In this document: in pieces, positions 55,866 to 64,000 of the stretch
How positions within the stretch are numbered: the stretch's first letter is position 1
Layout: each line of letters opens with the position of its first letter
DNA from: an uncultured Paracoccaceae bacterium
Lineage (GTDB): Bacteria; Pseudomonadota; Alphaproteobacteria; Rhodobacterales; Rhodobacteraceae
Direction: 5' to 3'
NCBI GenBank assembly: GCA_947500825.1
Contig: CANMTR010000007.1
Location: 62,001 to 126,000, forward strand
DNA: 64,000 nucleotides
Made by a program: the position numbers and the translations under genes
The notes under the pieces: model-generated
What the model saw: the letters and a program-made list of their open reading frames with translations, nothing else
The model's database searches: none
What the model was told of the DNA's origin: nothing

Positions 55866-56318
55866 TCACTCCTTCAGGATCGCCTCCAGGCGGGCGCGCT
55901 CTTCGGCGCTCAACTCGGCCTCTCGCGGGGCGGCACCGGGGCGGCGTCCGAGTGCTACCACGGCCACGCCAATGCCCAGGACCAGCATGGCCGGGCCGGC
56001 GAACCACAGGATCAGGTTCGCCCCGTCGGCTTGGGGGCGCAGGAGGACGTATTCGCCGTAACGATCCACGAGGTAGGAGATGGCCTCCGCATCGGTATCG
56101 CCGGCCACCAGCCGCTCGCGCACGGCAAGGCGAAGATCCCGCGCGAGGTCGGCGTTCGACTCGTCGATGTTCTCGTTGCGGCAGACGAGACAGCGCAGCC
56201 CCTGGGACAGGTCGCGCGCGCGCTCCTCCAGTACGGGGTCTTCGAGTACCTCGTCGGGCTGCACGGCCCACAGCGGGGTCGACAGGAGAAGCGACAGGGC
56301 GAGAAGCAGGGTCCTCAT
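55866..56318 (-). CDS. ccmH: CcmH, cytochrome c maturation thiol-reductase
   Basis: Periplasmic membrane-anchored protein (150 residues; CcmH/CycL) that keeps apocytochrome Cys reduced for haem attachment. After a signal peptide the CXXC motif appears in QGLRCLVCRNENIDES (about residues 43-46); a C-terminal membrane helix (LILWFAGPAMLVLGIGVAVVAL) anchors it. It overlaps the ccmF stop (ATGA). A separate CcmI is not seen. Confidence 0.95.
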   Translation of the reverse strand: MRTLLLALSLLLSTPLWAVQPDEVLEDPVLEERARDLSQGLRCLVCRNENIDESNADLARDLRLAVRERLVAGDTDAEAISYLVDRYGEYVLLRPQADGANLILWFAGPAMLVLGIGVAVVALGRRPGAAPREAELSAEERARLEAILKE

Positions 56319-58288
56319 TCCGCCGGCACCGCCGCCCGCGAGGACTTGGCCGCGCCGGCCGCGACCCGGTGGCGTCTGTCCGAAAGGCTGAGAGCGCCAC
56401 CGAGCGCCATGACGATGCAGCCCGCCCAGATCCAGTTGGCGAATGGCTTGATGTAGCTGCGCACCGCCCAGCCGCCGTCGTCCTGCGGGTCGCCGATGAC
56501 GAGGTAGAGGTCGCGGGCCACGCCGTTGTCGATGGCGGCCTCCGTCGTGGGCATCTGCGCCACGGGGTAGAACCGTTTTTCAGGGAACAGCGTCGCGACC
56601 GGACGGCCGTCGCGCGCCACCTCCATCCGGGCCATGGTGGTTTCGTAATTGGGGCCCTGGAACGTATCCACGTCCGCGAGGGTGATGTCGTAGGGTCCGA
56701 CTGCGAAGGTCTCGCCGACCTGGGCCACGCGGATATCCTCGACCTGCCACGCGGTCAGCGCGGTGATGCCAAAGATGGTGATCCCGAAGCCGGCATGGGC
56801 CACCGCCTTGCCCCAATCGGCTCGCGGCAGGCGGGCAAGACGACGAAGCTTGGAGGACAGATCGCCGCGCCCCGCCCGCTGGCGCAGGTCGACGAGTGCC
56901 CCCAGCACCAGCCAGGCGGCCAGGACGGCCCCGATGGGCGCCAGGATCGAGCGACCGGTCTGCAACGTCCACACCAGCCCGCCCATCGCGACCGACAGGG
57001 CGAGCGCCCCCGTCAGCGCCCCCAGAACGCGGCCCATCCGCGCCCGCTTCCAGGGCATCGTCGCACCGATCGGCAGGATCGCGGCGAGGGCCACCATGAA
57101 GGGGGTGAAAGCCGCGTCGAAGAACGGGGCGCCCACCGATAGTTTACGCCCGAACGCCATCTCGGCGAACAATGGCCAGACCGTGCCCACGAAGACGACG
57201 AATGCCGCCACCGCGAGCAGGATGTTGTTGGCCACAAGCGCGGATTCGCGGCTGGTCAGGGAGAAGACGCCCTTTGCTTCCAGCGCGCTCGCCCGGGCGG
57301 CATAGAGCGTCAGCGCCCCGCCCATGAACAAGCCGGTGATCGCGAGGAGGTAGACGCCGCGCTCGGGGTCGTTTGCGAAGGCGTGAACGGAGGTGAGGAC
57401 ACCCGACCTGACGATAAAGGCGCCGATCAGGGAGAAGCCGAAGGCCAGGATCGACAGGAGGATTGTCCAGGATTTGAGTGCCTCGCGCTTCTCGACCACG
57501 ATGGAGGAATGGAGAAGTGCCGCCGCGATGAGCCAAGGCATGAAACTCGCGTTCTCGACCGGGTCCCAGAACCAGAAGCCGCCCCATCCCAGCTCGTAAT
57601 AGGCCCACCAGGATCCCAGCGCGATGCCCACGGTCAGGAACATCCAGGCGGCCAGGGTCCAGGGCCGGACCCAGCGCCCCCATGCCGCGTCCACCCGCCC
57701 CTCGATCAGGGCGGCGACGGCGAAGGAAAACGCCATCGAAAGGCCGACATAGCCCAGGTAGAGGAACGGCGGGTGGAAGGCGAGGCCGGGGTCCTGCAGG
57801 AGCGGGTTGAGGTCCTCGCCGTTCAGCGGCGGCACTTCCAGCCGGGCGAACGGATTGGAGGTGAAGATCAGGAACCCCAGGAAAGATAGGCTGATCGCAC
57901 CCTGTATACCCAGGACGCGTGCCTTGAGCGTCTCGCTAAGGTTGCCGCCGAACCACGCCGCGAGCGCGGCATAGAGGGCGAGCACGAGGCACCACAGCAG
58001 CATCGACCCCTCGTGGTTCCCCCACACCCCGCTGATCTTGTAGATCAGCGGCTTGGCGGAATGGGAGTTCATCGTCACCAGACGCAGCGAGAAGTCGGAG
58101 GTGACGAAGCCCCAGGTCAGTACCGAGAACGAGAACAACAGGAACAGGAACTGCGCGGTGGCCGCGGGGTCCGCCGCCGCCATGAAACCTCGCCACCCCC
58201 GCGAGGCACCCACGAGCGGCAGCACGGTCTGCATCGCCGCCATGAGGAAGGCGAGGATCAGCGCGAAATGTCCGAGTTCGATGATCAT
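56315..58288 (-). CDS. ccmF: CcmF, haem lyase subunit
   Basis: Membrane protein (657 residues, about 15 helices) of the system I cytochrome c haem lyase; transfers haem from CcmE to apocytochromes. The WWD domain GWGGFWFWDPVENASFMPWL is present (about residues 230-250), with conserved HPPFLYLGYVGLSMAFSFA and GTVWPLFAE. A periplasmic loop near the C-terminus includes NYETTMARMEVARDGRPVA. It precedes ccmH with a four-base overlap and follows a 140-residue membrane protein by about 65 bases. Confidence 0.97.
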   Translation of the reverse strand: MIIELGHFALILAFLMAAMQTVLPLVGASRGWRGFMAAADPAATAQFLFLLFSFSVLTWGFVTSDFSLRLVTMNSHSAKPLIYKISGVWGNHEGSMLLWCLVLALYAALAAWFGGNLSETLKARVLGIQGAISLSFLGFLIFTSNPFARLEVPPLNGEDLNPLLQDPGLAFHPPFLYLGYVGLSMAFSFAVAALIEGRVDAAWGRWVRPWTLAAWMFLTVGIALGSWWAYYELGWGGFWFWDPVENASFMPWLIAAALLHSSIVVEKREALKSWTILLSILAFGFSLIGAFIVRSGVLTSVHAFANDPERGVYLLAITGLFMGGALTLYAARASALEAKGVFSLTSRESALVANNILLAVAAFVVFVGTVWPLFAEMAFGRKLSVGAPFFDAAFTPFMVALAAILPIGATMPWKRARMGRVLGALTGALALSVAMGGLVWTLQTGRSILAPIGAVLAAWLVLGALVDLRQRAGRGDLSSKLRRLARLPRADWGKAVAHAGFGITIFGITALTAWQVEDIRVAQVGETFAVGPYDITLADVDTFQGPNYETTMARMEVARDGRPVATLFPEKRFYPVAQMPTTEAAIDNGVARDLYLVIGDPQDDGGWAVRSYIKPFANWIWAGCIVMALGGALSLSDRRHRVAAGAAKSSRAAVPAE

Positions 58289-58353
58289 GACTCCGCATTA
58301 CAGCGGAGCGCCTCGTCCGCCAATGGGGCGCACGCGGTTGTGTCGGGCGCGCC

Positions 58354-58776
58354 CTATAGGAGCGCGGTCAGCGCGAGGGTGAGCGCGATCCCACCGCACG
58401 GGATCAGGAACCACGCCCCCGTGGACCAGCCCAATGTCGACCCGATCACGCGGAAATGCAGGGACGCGCCAATCACGTGGGTCGCCAGGAAAACGAAGAT
58501 CAGCGGATTCTCCGACATGCCCCCCGGCCCCTCCAGGAGCGAGACCATGTACCACCATCCCACGATGCCCGCCGATCCGGCCCAGGACAGCGCCATGCCA
58601 AGGGCGAGCGGTGTCGCGCGCCGCAGATACAGCCACAGGAACGTGGCTCCTATCGCGAGCGCCATGATGGCGAAAGTGCCGAAGGCCAACTGGTAGACGG
58701 TGTCGTACCCCGCCACGGAAACCCCGACCACGATCAGCGCGAACAGGGCGCAAATGCCCGATAATGCGTACTTCAT
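58354..58776 (-). CDS. Four-helix membrane protein of unknown function
   Basis: A 140-residue hydrophobic protein with about four transmembrane helices (MKYALSGICALFALIVVGVS; LAFGTFAIMALAIGATFLWLYL; LALGMALSWAGSAGIVGWWYM; FLATHVIGASLHFRVIG and a final one ending ALTLALTALL). No family recognised. Its start overlaps the stop of a 39-residue gene (ATGA). It is placed directly before ccmF, but a haem-maturation role is not shown. Confidence 0.75.
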   Translation of the reverse strand: MKYALSGICALFALIVVGVSVAGYDTVYQLAFGTFAIMALAIGATFLWLYLRRATPLALGMALSWAGSAGIVGWWYMVSLLEGPGGMSENPLIFVFLATHVIGASLHFRVIGSTLGWSTGAWFLIPCGGIALTLALTALL

Positions 58777-58892
58777 TGCCGAAACACCTCTCTGACGGCT
58801 CGATCTAGTCGGTCGACGGCGCGGCGATGCCTCCTCAGGTCGCCGTCCAGCCCACGTCCGGTGAAGAGCAGCCACCACCGCCACAGGCTCAT
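58773..58892 (-). CDS. 39-residue micro-protein
   Basis: Short gene encoding a hydrophobic start (MSLWRWWLLFTGRG) and a basic amphipathic helix (LDGDLRRHRRAVDRLDRAVREVFRQ). It is supported by ATGA overlaps on both sides: its start with the 63-residue gene and its stop with the 140-residue gene. Too short to identify. A membrane-peripheral partner of its neighbours is a guess. Confidence 0.55.
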   Translation of the reverse strand: MSLWRWWLLFTGRGLDGDLRRHRRAVDRLDRAVREVFRQ

Positions 58893-59080
58893 CTTCCGCC
58901 CCCAAAGCCCCCGATCTGGGTGCGCAGGAGCGTCGCCAGCTCGATCAGGACGGCCGTGTTCTTGTTCAGTGCCTCTCGCGTCGCCGCATCCTTCTGGGCG
59001 TCGCGATACAGCAGGTAGAAGACGAGGAGCGCCCATGGCCCGTGATCCGTCAGCAGCTGAAAAAAGAGTTCCGGACCCAT
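58889..59080 (-). CDS. 63-residue holin-like single-helix membrane protein
   Basis: Small protein with one N-terminal helix (FFQLLTDHGPWALLVFYLLY) and a charged, helical tail (RDAQKDAATREALNKNTAVLIELATLLR). This pattern resembles BhlA/UviB-type small holins, but the resemblance is only in layout. AGGGGGG lies about eight bases upstream of the ATG. It heads a run of three genes joined by ATGA overlaps within the ccmE-ccmF interval. Confidence 0.6.
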   Translation of the reverse strand: MGPELFFQLLTDHGPWALLVFYLLYRDAQKDAATREALNKNTAVLIELATLLRTQIGGFGGGR

Positions 59081-59374
59081 CAGGCAGCCCCCCTGCCGGC
59101 TCCAGACGAGTGAGCGGTCTCGGTCATGGCGCGGCCCCGCGTCTCCACCCGACCGACGCCGCGCGGCTGGACCGCCCCCGGTGCGGCACGAGCCCGCAGC
59201 CATCCCGACCCCTGGGAGAAACCCGGGGCGGACGTTGGACGACCATCGGTGGCAGACGGAGGCATCTTCCCGACCCGCCGGGCATCTCACGATCGGGCTG
59301 AACTTGGCGGTCGGTGCATGGCATCTTCCCGGCTCCCCTGCGCTAGGCACAGGTCGAAAGCTCCGGGAGAGACA
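59081..59374. other. Gene-free stretch between ccmE and the micro-gene run
   Basis: About 294 bases with no supported gene; only very short open frames are present. A 12-base direct repeat (GGCATCTTCCCG) occurs twice (near 59261 and 59318). A promoter for the micro-gene run may lie here. Confidence 0.4.
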
Positions 59375-59833
59375 TTAATTCATCGACATTGCGCCGTCCG
59401 GAGGCTGGTACGTGCCCTGCTCCTTGAGGCTGTCGATGACTTCCTTCGGCATGTATGATTCGTCGTGCTTGGCGAGAATTTCGGTCGCCCTGAAGGTTCC
59501 GTCGACGTAGCTTCCGGTGCCGACCATGCCCTCCCCTTCCCCGAAGAGGTCCGGCAGGACGCCGGTATACGCGACCGGAACGCTCGCCGCCCCGTCGGTG
59601 ACATTGAAGGTGATCGTCTCGCCACGCCCGCGGACGAGCGTTCCGGCCTCCACGAGGCCGCCGATACGGAACACTTCCGTCGGCGCGGGCGGACCTTCGG
59701 CGATCTGGCTCGGGGAGCGGAAGAAGTTGATCCCGTCGCGCATGGCGTAGCCAATCAGCGCGGTGGACGCCACGAGTGCCACGACCGCCAGAGCGATGAC
59801 CTGGATCCGGCGTTTCTTCTTCAGTCCGCGCAA
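59375..59833 (-). CDS. ccmE: CcmE, haem chaperone
   Basis: Membrane-anchored periplasmic protein (152 residues) that covalently binds haem and passes it to CcmF. An N-terminal helix (IQVIALAVVALVASTALIGYAM) is followed by an OB-fold and the haem-binding motif KHDESYMPKEV (His at about 129). The start is TTG at 59833, with GAGG five bases upstream, seven bases after the argC stop; no earlier ATG exists. In this window it is separated from ccmF by three small genes. Confidence 0.94.
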   Translation of the reverse strand: MRGLKKKRRIQVIALAVVALVASTALIGYAMRDGINFFRSPSQIAEGPPAPTEVFRIGGLVEAGTLVRGRGETITFNVTDGAASVPVAYTGVLPDLFGEGEGMVGTGSYVDGTFRATEILAKHDESYMPKEVIDSLKEQGTYQPPDGAMSMN

Positions 59834-59840
59834 TGTGCCC

Positions 59841-60869
59841 TCAAGGAAAGACGGGGGCCATGGTCAGGCCGGTCACTTCGGACAAGCCTAGCATCAGGTT
59901 GGCGTTCTGCACAGCCTGTCCCGACGACCCCTTGGTCAAATTGTCGAGCGCCGCGACGACGATGGCCCGGCCCGCGCGACGGTCCGCGACGACACCCAAG
60001 TGGCAGTAGTTGGACCCCCTGACATGCCGCGTCGAGGGCGTCTCGCCGTAGGGCAACGTCAGAACGAAGGGCTCGTCGGCATACCTCTCGGACAGGATGC
60101 GGTGGATCTCCTTCGGGTCGCCCCGGACGTAGATCGTCGCGAGGATGCCGCGATTGGCGGGGACGAGATGGGGCGTGAACTGCACTTCCACCTTGCGCCC
60201 GGCGAGGGCAGAGAACTCTTGGTCGAACTCGCCCAGGTGCCGGTGCATGCCCCCCACGGCATAGGCGTGGTATCCCTCGCTCAGTTCCGCGTGGAGAAGG
60301 TGCTCCTTCAGCGATCGGCCGGCACCAGAGACGCCGCATTTCAGATCCATGATGATCTCGTCGAGGTCGATCGCCCCCGCCTCGATCAGTGGCCGCAGGG
60401 CGTATTGACCGGTGGCCGCGTTGCACCCCGTCCCGGCGACGAGCCGTGCGGCGCGGATCTCGTCGCGGTAGAACTCCGTCAGGCCGTAGACGGCCTCGGC
60501 CTGGATGTCCGCCGCACCGTGGGGGCGACCGTACCACGTCTCGTATTCGGCCGCGTCGCGCAGGCGGAAATCGGCGGATAGGTCGACGATCTTGAGATCC
60601 CGCGGCAGCCCCGAGATAACGTCCTGGCTGGTGGCGTGGGGCAGCGCGCAGAAAGCCATGTCGATACCCGAAAGGTCGATTTCTTCGATCTTCGCCAGGC
60701 GCGGCAGGTCGAGATGGCGCAAGTGGGGGAAGACCTCGCCCATCGTCTGCCCGGCCTTGCGCTCGCCCGACAGCGCGCGGATCTCAAGATCGGGGTGGGT
60801 GGCGATCAGGCGGACGAGTTCGGCGCCGGTATAGCCGCTCGCCCCCAGGATGGCGGTCGTCTTTGTCAT
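59841..60869 (-). CDS. argC: ArgC, N-acetyl-gamma-glutamyl-phosphate reductase
   Basis: NADPH-dependent reductase of arginine synthesis (342 residues). It begins [22 protein letters not shown]; the catalytic Cys is in [17 protein letters not shown] and the His pattern follows in [13 protein letters not shown]. Type 1 ArgC by length. It is just upstream of ccmE and 13 bases downstream of murI. Confidence 0.96.
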   Translation of the reverse strand: MTKTTAILGASGYTGAELVRLIATHPDLEIRALSGERKAGQTMGEVFPHLRHLDLPRLAKIEEIDLSGIDMAFCALPHATSQDVISGLPRDLKIVDLSADFRLRDAAEYETWYGRPHGAADIQAEAVYGLTEFYRDEIRAARLVAGTGCNAATGQYALRPLIEAGAIDLDEIIMDLKCGVSGAGRSLKEHLLHAELSEGYHAYAVGGMHRHLGEFDQEFSALAGRKVEVQFTPHLVPANRGILATIYVRGDPKEIHRILSERYADEPFVLTLPYGETPSTRHVRGSNYCHLGVVADRRAGRAIVVAALDNLTKGSSGQAVQNANLMLGLSEVTGLTMAPVFP

Positions 60870-60882
60870 TGTACCTCCGGCT

Positions 60883-61692
60883 TCAGGCCTGCTGGAACGG
60901 AATCCGGCGACGCAGGAACTGCGTTGCCTGCCCCGACACGCGGCGCGGATCGCCCGTGGTCAAGAACTTCGCCTCACCCTCCCCGACCATGCCGGGGTGG
61001 CGCTGGAGATAGTCGGCAAGGCTTTCGCCCACCAGGTCGGCCTGGCTGTAGACCTCGACCCCCGGGCCCAGGGCATCCCTGAATATCTCTTCCATGATCG
61101 GGTAGTGCGTGCAGCCCAGGATCGCGGCCTGGGGCGTGGGCATCTTGCGGCGCAGGGCATCCACGTGGGAGCGCACGAGGGCCTCGGCCAGAATCATGTC
61201 GCCCTCCTCGATCGCGTCGACGACGCCGCCGCAGGCCTGCGCCTCGACGTCCACGCCGATGGCGCGGAAGGCCAGCTCGCGCTGGAAGGCCCGGGATGCC
61301 ACCGTGGCGGGGGTGGCGAAGAGGGCGACGTTGTTCACGCGCACCTCCCGAGGGGGGGAATTGTCGCCCCACCGGCGCTCTGTCAGCGCCTCGATGAGCG
61401 GAACGAAGACGCCCAGCACGCGCTTGTCGCGGGGCAGCCAGCTTTCCTGCATGCGCCGCAGGGCGGCTGCCGAGGCGGTGTTGCAGGCCAAGACCACGAG
61501 GTCACAGTCCTCGTCCCAAAGCCGCTCGACCGCGGTACAGGTCAGTTCGAAGATGTCGTTCGCGGCGCGCACACCGTAGGGGGCGTGGGCCGAGTCCGCG
61601 TAGTAGACGAATGGCACGTCAGGCAGTCGCCGCTCCAGCGCGCGGAGGACCGTCAATCCGCCGAGACCGCTATCGAAGACGCCGACCGCCAT
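60883..61692 (-). CDS. murI: Glutamate racemase
   Basis: Makes D-glutamate for peptidoglycan from L-glutamate; 269 residues. The two catalytic Cys are in [14 protein letters not shown] and [13 protein letters not shown]; the start [19 protein letters not shown] is typical. It lies just upstream of argC on the same strand. Confidence 0.96.
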   Translation of the reverse strand: MAVGVFDSGLGGLTVLRALERRLPDVPFVYYADSAHAPYGVRAANDIFELTCTAVERLWDEDCDLVVLACNTASAAALRRMQESWLPRDKRVLGVFVPLIEALTERRWGDNSPPREVRVNNVALFATPATVASRAFQRELAFRAIGVDVEAQACGGVVDAIEEGDMILAEALVRSHVDALRRKMPTPQAAILGCTHYPIMEEIFRDALGPGVEVYSQADLVGESLADYLQRHPGMVGEGEAKFLTTGDPRRVSGQATQFLRRRIPFQQA

Positions 61693-61826
61693 CGCTTCCG
61701 TTTCCCCGCACCGCTTTGCCGGGACGGGCTTAGGTCGTGGCGCGGGGAAAGTCCATGAGCGCGCGGCGGGCAGCGCATACCGCAGTTCGCGGTTTGGACG
61801 CCCGGCCGCGAGATCCGTCCGCGCGC

Positions 61827-64000
61827 CTATTCCGCGGCGCGGGAAGCGCCCCGCCCGGGGTCAAGGATTGCCTCGAGCAGTTCGACGCGGCGAGCGGCAG
61901 CCCACCTTGCATTCGCCATTTTCACCGGGCCAAAACCCCGGATCTCGAGCGGCAGACGCGCGAGGGCTTGCGCGGCGTCGGGGTTGGCGGCCGCGAGGGG
62001 GAGGATCTCTGCCATGTCGGCCTCGTATTGCCGGATGAGGTCGCGCTCGGTGCGGCGTTCCTGCGTCCGGGCGAAGGGGTCGAGCCAGGTGTCGCGGAGC
62101 ACACGCCCCCGCGCGAGGAGGGGGTAGAGCCGCTCGATCCAGGGGCCGAAGACGCGCTTCTTGGGGCGATCTCCATCGGTGCCGCCAAGCGCGGGCGGAG
62201 CCAGGTGGTAGGTCAGCTTCGGGGCGCCGCCGAAGGTTCGGGACACCTTGTCCCGCGTCCGGGACAGAAGGCGTGCGACTTCGTATTCGTCCTTTCGTGC
62301 CAGCAGCTTGTGGTAGCCCTCGGCGACGGCAAGACGAAGCGCCTCGTCCTCGATCCCGTCCACCAGGGCGCGGTAGCGTCGCGCCAGGCGCCTGCCCTGG
62401 TAGGCCACGAGGTGGTCCTCGCGGAAGGCGATGCGATCGGCGGTCGAGCGGGGCAGGTCGACCACCTCCGAGCGGGCCGCGCGGGCGGCCTCATCGGGGT
62501 TCAGGGCGGCCCAGCGGCCGACCTCCAGGGCGCGCAGATTGGCCTCCACCGCGGCACCGTTGAGCCGGATTGCCCCTGTCAGAGCCCCGTAGGAAACCGG
62601 TAGGAGTCCCGTCTGCCAAGCGGCGCCCAGGACGAGCATGTTGGAGAAGATCGTGTCCCCCGTCACCGCGCGGGCAAGTTCGGTGGCGTCGAAGCTCGAC
62701 AATCCGTCACCCAGGCGTCCGCGCAAAGCCTCGGTCAGGTCCTCGGCGGGAATGCGGAAGCCCGGATCGCGGGTGAAGTCGCCGGTCACGATCTCGTGGC
62801 TGTTGACGACCGCGCCGGTCCTGCCCCGCGACATGAGGCCCAGCGTCCCGGCCCCGGCGGTGACGACGAGGTCGCCGCCGATCACGGCGTCGGCCTCTCC
62901 GGTCGCGACGCGGATCGCCGAGATGTCGCCGGGCCGCTCGCCGATACGGCAGTGGACGTGGACCGCCCCGCCCTTCTGCGCGAGGCCTGCCATCTCCATC
63001 ATGCCCGCGCCGCGCCCGTCGAGATGCGCCGCCATGGCGAGAAGCGCGCCCGACGTCACCACGCCCGTCCCGCCGACACCGGTGACGACCACGTTCCAGG
63101 TGCCGTCGATCGCGGGCAGCGCGGGTTCGGGCAGGTCGCCCACGTCGATCTCGGCGGTCACCTCCTTGCGGATCTCGCCGCCCTCGACGGTGACGAAGGA
63201 GGGGCAGAAACCCTTGAGGCAGGAATAGTCCTTGTTGCACTGGGACTGGTCGATGGCGCGCTTGCGACCCAGCTCCGTCTCCACGGGGACGATGGCGACG
63301 CAGTTGGACTGGATGCCGCAATCGCCGCACCCCTCGCAGATATCGGTGTCGATGAAGATGCGCGTGTCGGGGTCGGGGAACGTGCCGCGCTTGCGGCGGC
63401 GGCGTTTCTCGGCGGCGCAGGTCTGGACGTAGATGATGGCCGAGACGCCGGTTGTGTCGCGGCACCGCTCCATCACGCGCGGAAGGTCGTCGCGTTCGTG
63501 CCAGCCGATGCCATCGGGGAAGCCCGCGCGAAGAGGTTCCTCCTTGGGGTCGTAGACGACGTCGATCCGCCCGACCCCCATGGCGGAGAGTTCGCGCGCG
63601 ATCCGGTCGGGGCCGAGCGCTCCCTCGTTCGGCTGGCCGCCGGTCATGGCCACGGCGTCGTTGTAGAGGATCTTGAAGGTGATGTTGGTCCCTTCGGCCA
63701 GCGCCGCGCGGATCGCGAGCAGGCCGGAGTGGTTGTAGGTGCCGTCGCCCAGGTTCTGGAACACGTGGCCGGTGGTGGAGAAGGGCGCCTCGCCGATCCA
63801 GTTGGCCCCCTCGGCCCCCATGTGGGTGTAGTTCGACGTCTCCCGGTCCATCCACATGGCCATGATGTGGCAGCCTATCCCTGCATAGGCGCGGGACCCC
63901 TCGGGAAGGGTCGTGGAGGTGTTGTGGGGACAGCCGGCGCAGAAATAGGGCGTGCGGGTCGCGATCTCCGGGGCGGCATCGGCGCGCCGCGCCTCGGCCA
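61827..64000 (-). CDS. Indolepyruvate ferredoxin oxidoreductase, fused (5' part beyond window)
   Basis: Large fused (IorA-IorB-like) enzyme oxidatively decarboxylating aryl/2-oxo acids to acyl-CoA with ferredoxin, catabolising aromatic or branched-chain amino acids. The visible 724 residues start within the TPP-binding half ([18 protein letters not shown], then [11 protein letters not shown] and [13 protein letters not shown]), continue with iron-sulfur Cys motifs ([13 protein letters not shown] and [15 protein letters not shown]), then the IorB-like gamma domain ([22 protein letters not shown]). The N-terminal domain is off the right edge. Confidence 0.94.
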   Translation of the reverse strand, partial: AEARRADAAPEIATRTPYFCAGCPHNTSTTLPEGSRAYAGIGCHIMAMWMDRETSNYTHMGAEGANWIGEAPFSTTGHVFQNLGDGTYNHSGLLAIRAALAEGTNITFKILYNDAVAMTGGQPNEGALGPDRIARELSAMGVGRIDVVYDPKEEPLRAGFPDGIGWHERDDLPRVMERCRDTTGVSAIIYVQTCAAEKRRRRKRGTFPDPDTRIFIDTDICEGCGDCGIQSNCVAIVPVETELGRKRAIDQSQCNKDYSCLKGFCPSFVTVEGGEIRKEVTAEIDVGDLPEPALPAIDGTWNVVVTGVGGTGVVTSGALLAMAAHLDGRGAGMMEMAGLAQKGGAVHVHCRIGERPGDISAIRVATGEADAVIGGDLVVTAGAGTLGLMSRGRTGAVVNSHEIVTGDFTRDPGFRIPAEDLTEALRGRLGDGLSSFDATELARAVTGDTIFSNMLVLGAAWQTGLLPVSYGALTGAIRLNGAAVEANLRALEVGRWAALNPDEAARAARSEVVDLPRSTADRIAFREDHLVAYQGRRLARRYRALVDGIEDEALRLAVAEGYHKLLARKDEYEVARLLSRTRDKVSRTFGGAPKLTYHLAPPALGGTDGDRPKKRVFGPWIERLYPLLARGRVLRDTWLDPFARTQERRTERDLIRQYEADMAEILPLAAANPDAAQALARLPLEIRGFGPVKMANARWAAARRVELLEAILDPGRGASRAAE

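Noticed and set aside
59080-59265. 15-61 codon frame upstream of the holin-like gene with a TGATG overlap
   Set aside because: The overlap exists but the peptide is very short, low-complexity and without a ribosome-binding site; not enough support for a gene.

Overview
The window is a GC-rich chromosomal segment that best fits an alphaproteobacterium of the Rhodobacteraceae/Roseobacter type. The pointers are a GapR (DUF2312) protein, an NDUFA12-type complex I subunit gene beside DUF2155, aat and accBC, a 2-Cys OhrR, a DUF6280-type protein, system I cytochrome c maturation genes and CtrA-like TTAA-N7-TTAA sites. Housekeeping genes are densely packed, with many ATGA start/stop overlaps. I saw no CRISPR array, prophage or plasmid functions, and one insertion sequence.

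Layout. (1) 1-8825, minus strand: an envelope and translation cluster read pyrH-frr-uppS-cdsA-dxr-rseP-bamA-skp-fabZ, with fabZ cut by the left edge. miaA diverges from it. (2) 9986-14417: two peptide-type ABC permeases without their partner genes, a collapsed zinc alcohol dehydrogenase pseudogene and a secreted NylB-like serine hydrolase. (3) 14601-20113: a curli-type functional amyloid locus. A 515-residue curlin is transcribed divergently from csgF, csgG, a second curlin-like gene, csgH and a secreted AprI/Inh-SH3 protein. A CtrA-like site lies in the divergent intergenic region. (4) 20364-22878: an exported amine-oxidation operon (Tat flavin amine oxidase, cytochrome c, exported RidA). (5) 23196-31658: tRNA-Thr(UGU), an iron-type ABC permease, gapR, small conserved genes, a FliM/FliN-type protein, acs, two exported PRC-barrel proteins and a DUF1989 protein. 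(6) 31861-36528: accB-accC-aat facing DUF2155-ndufA12, then clpX; clpP follows with its own terminator. (7) 37450-40960: Fe-ADH and ohrR divergent from osmC, then an M48 peptidase and a thioesterase. (8) 41039-49791: valS, two PLP aminotransferases separated by an IS5-family element, ygfZ, a fructosamine-kinase-like gene and efp. (9) 50005-55794: DUF6280, a PIMT-TolC operon, an ene-reductase, a transglutaminase-like protein and an enoyl-CoA hydratase. (10) 55866-61692: argC-ccmE-[three tiny coupled genes]-ccmF-ccmH, with murI just upstream. (11) 61827-64000: a fused indolepyruvate ferredoxin oxidoreductase running off the right edge.

Most worth following up: the curli locus with a protease-inhibitor-like gene and possible CtrA control; the amine oxidase/cytochrome c/exported RidA module; the IS5 element whose inverted repeats supply the stop codons of both flanking genes; the three coupled micro-genes inside the cytochrome c maturation cluster; and three convergent gene pairs that share a single CTAG as both stop codons. 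All functions are read from motifs and context only; no database search was run.
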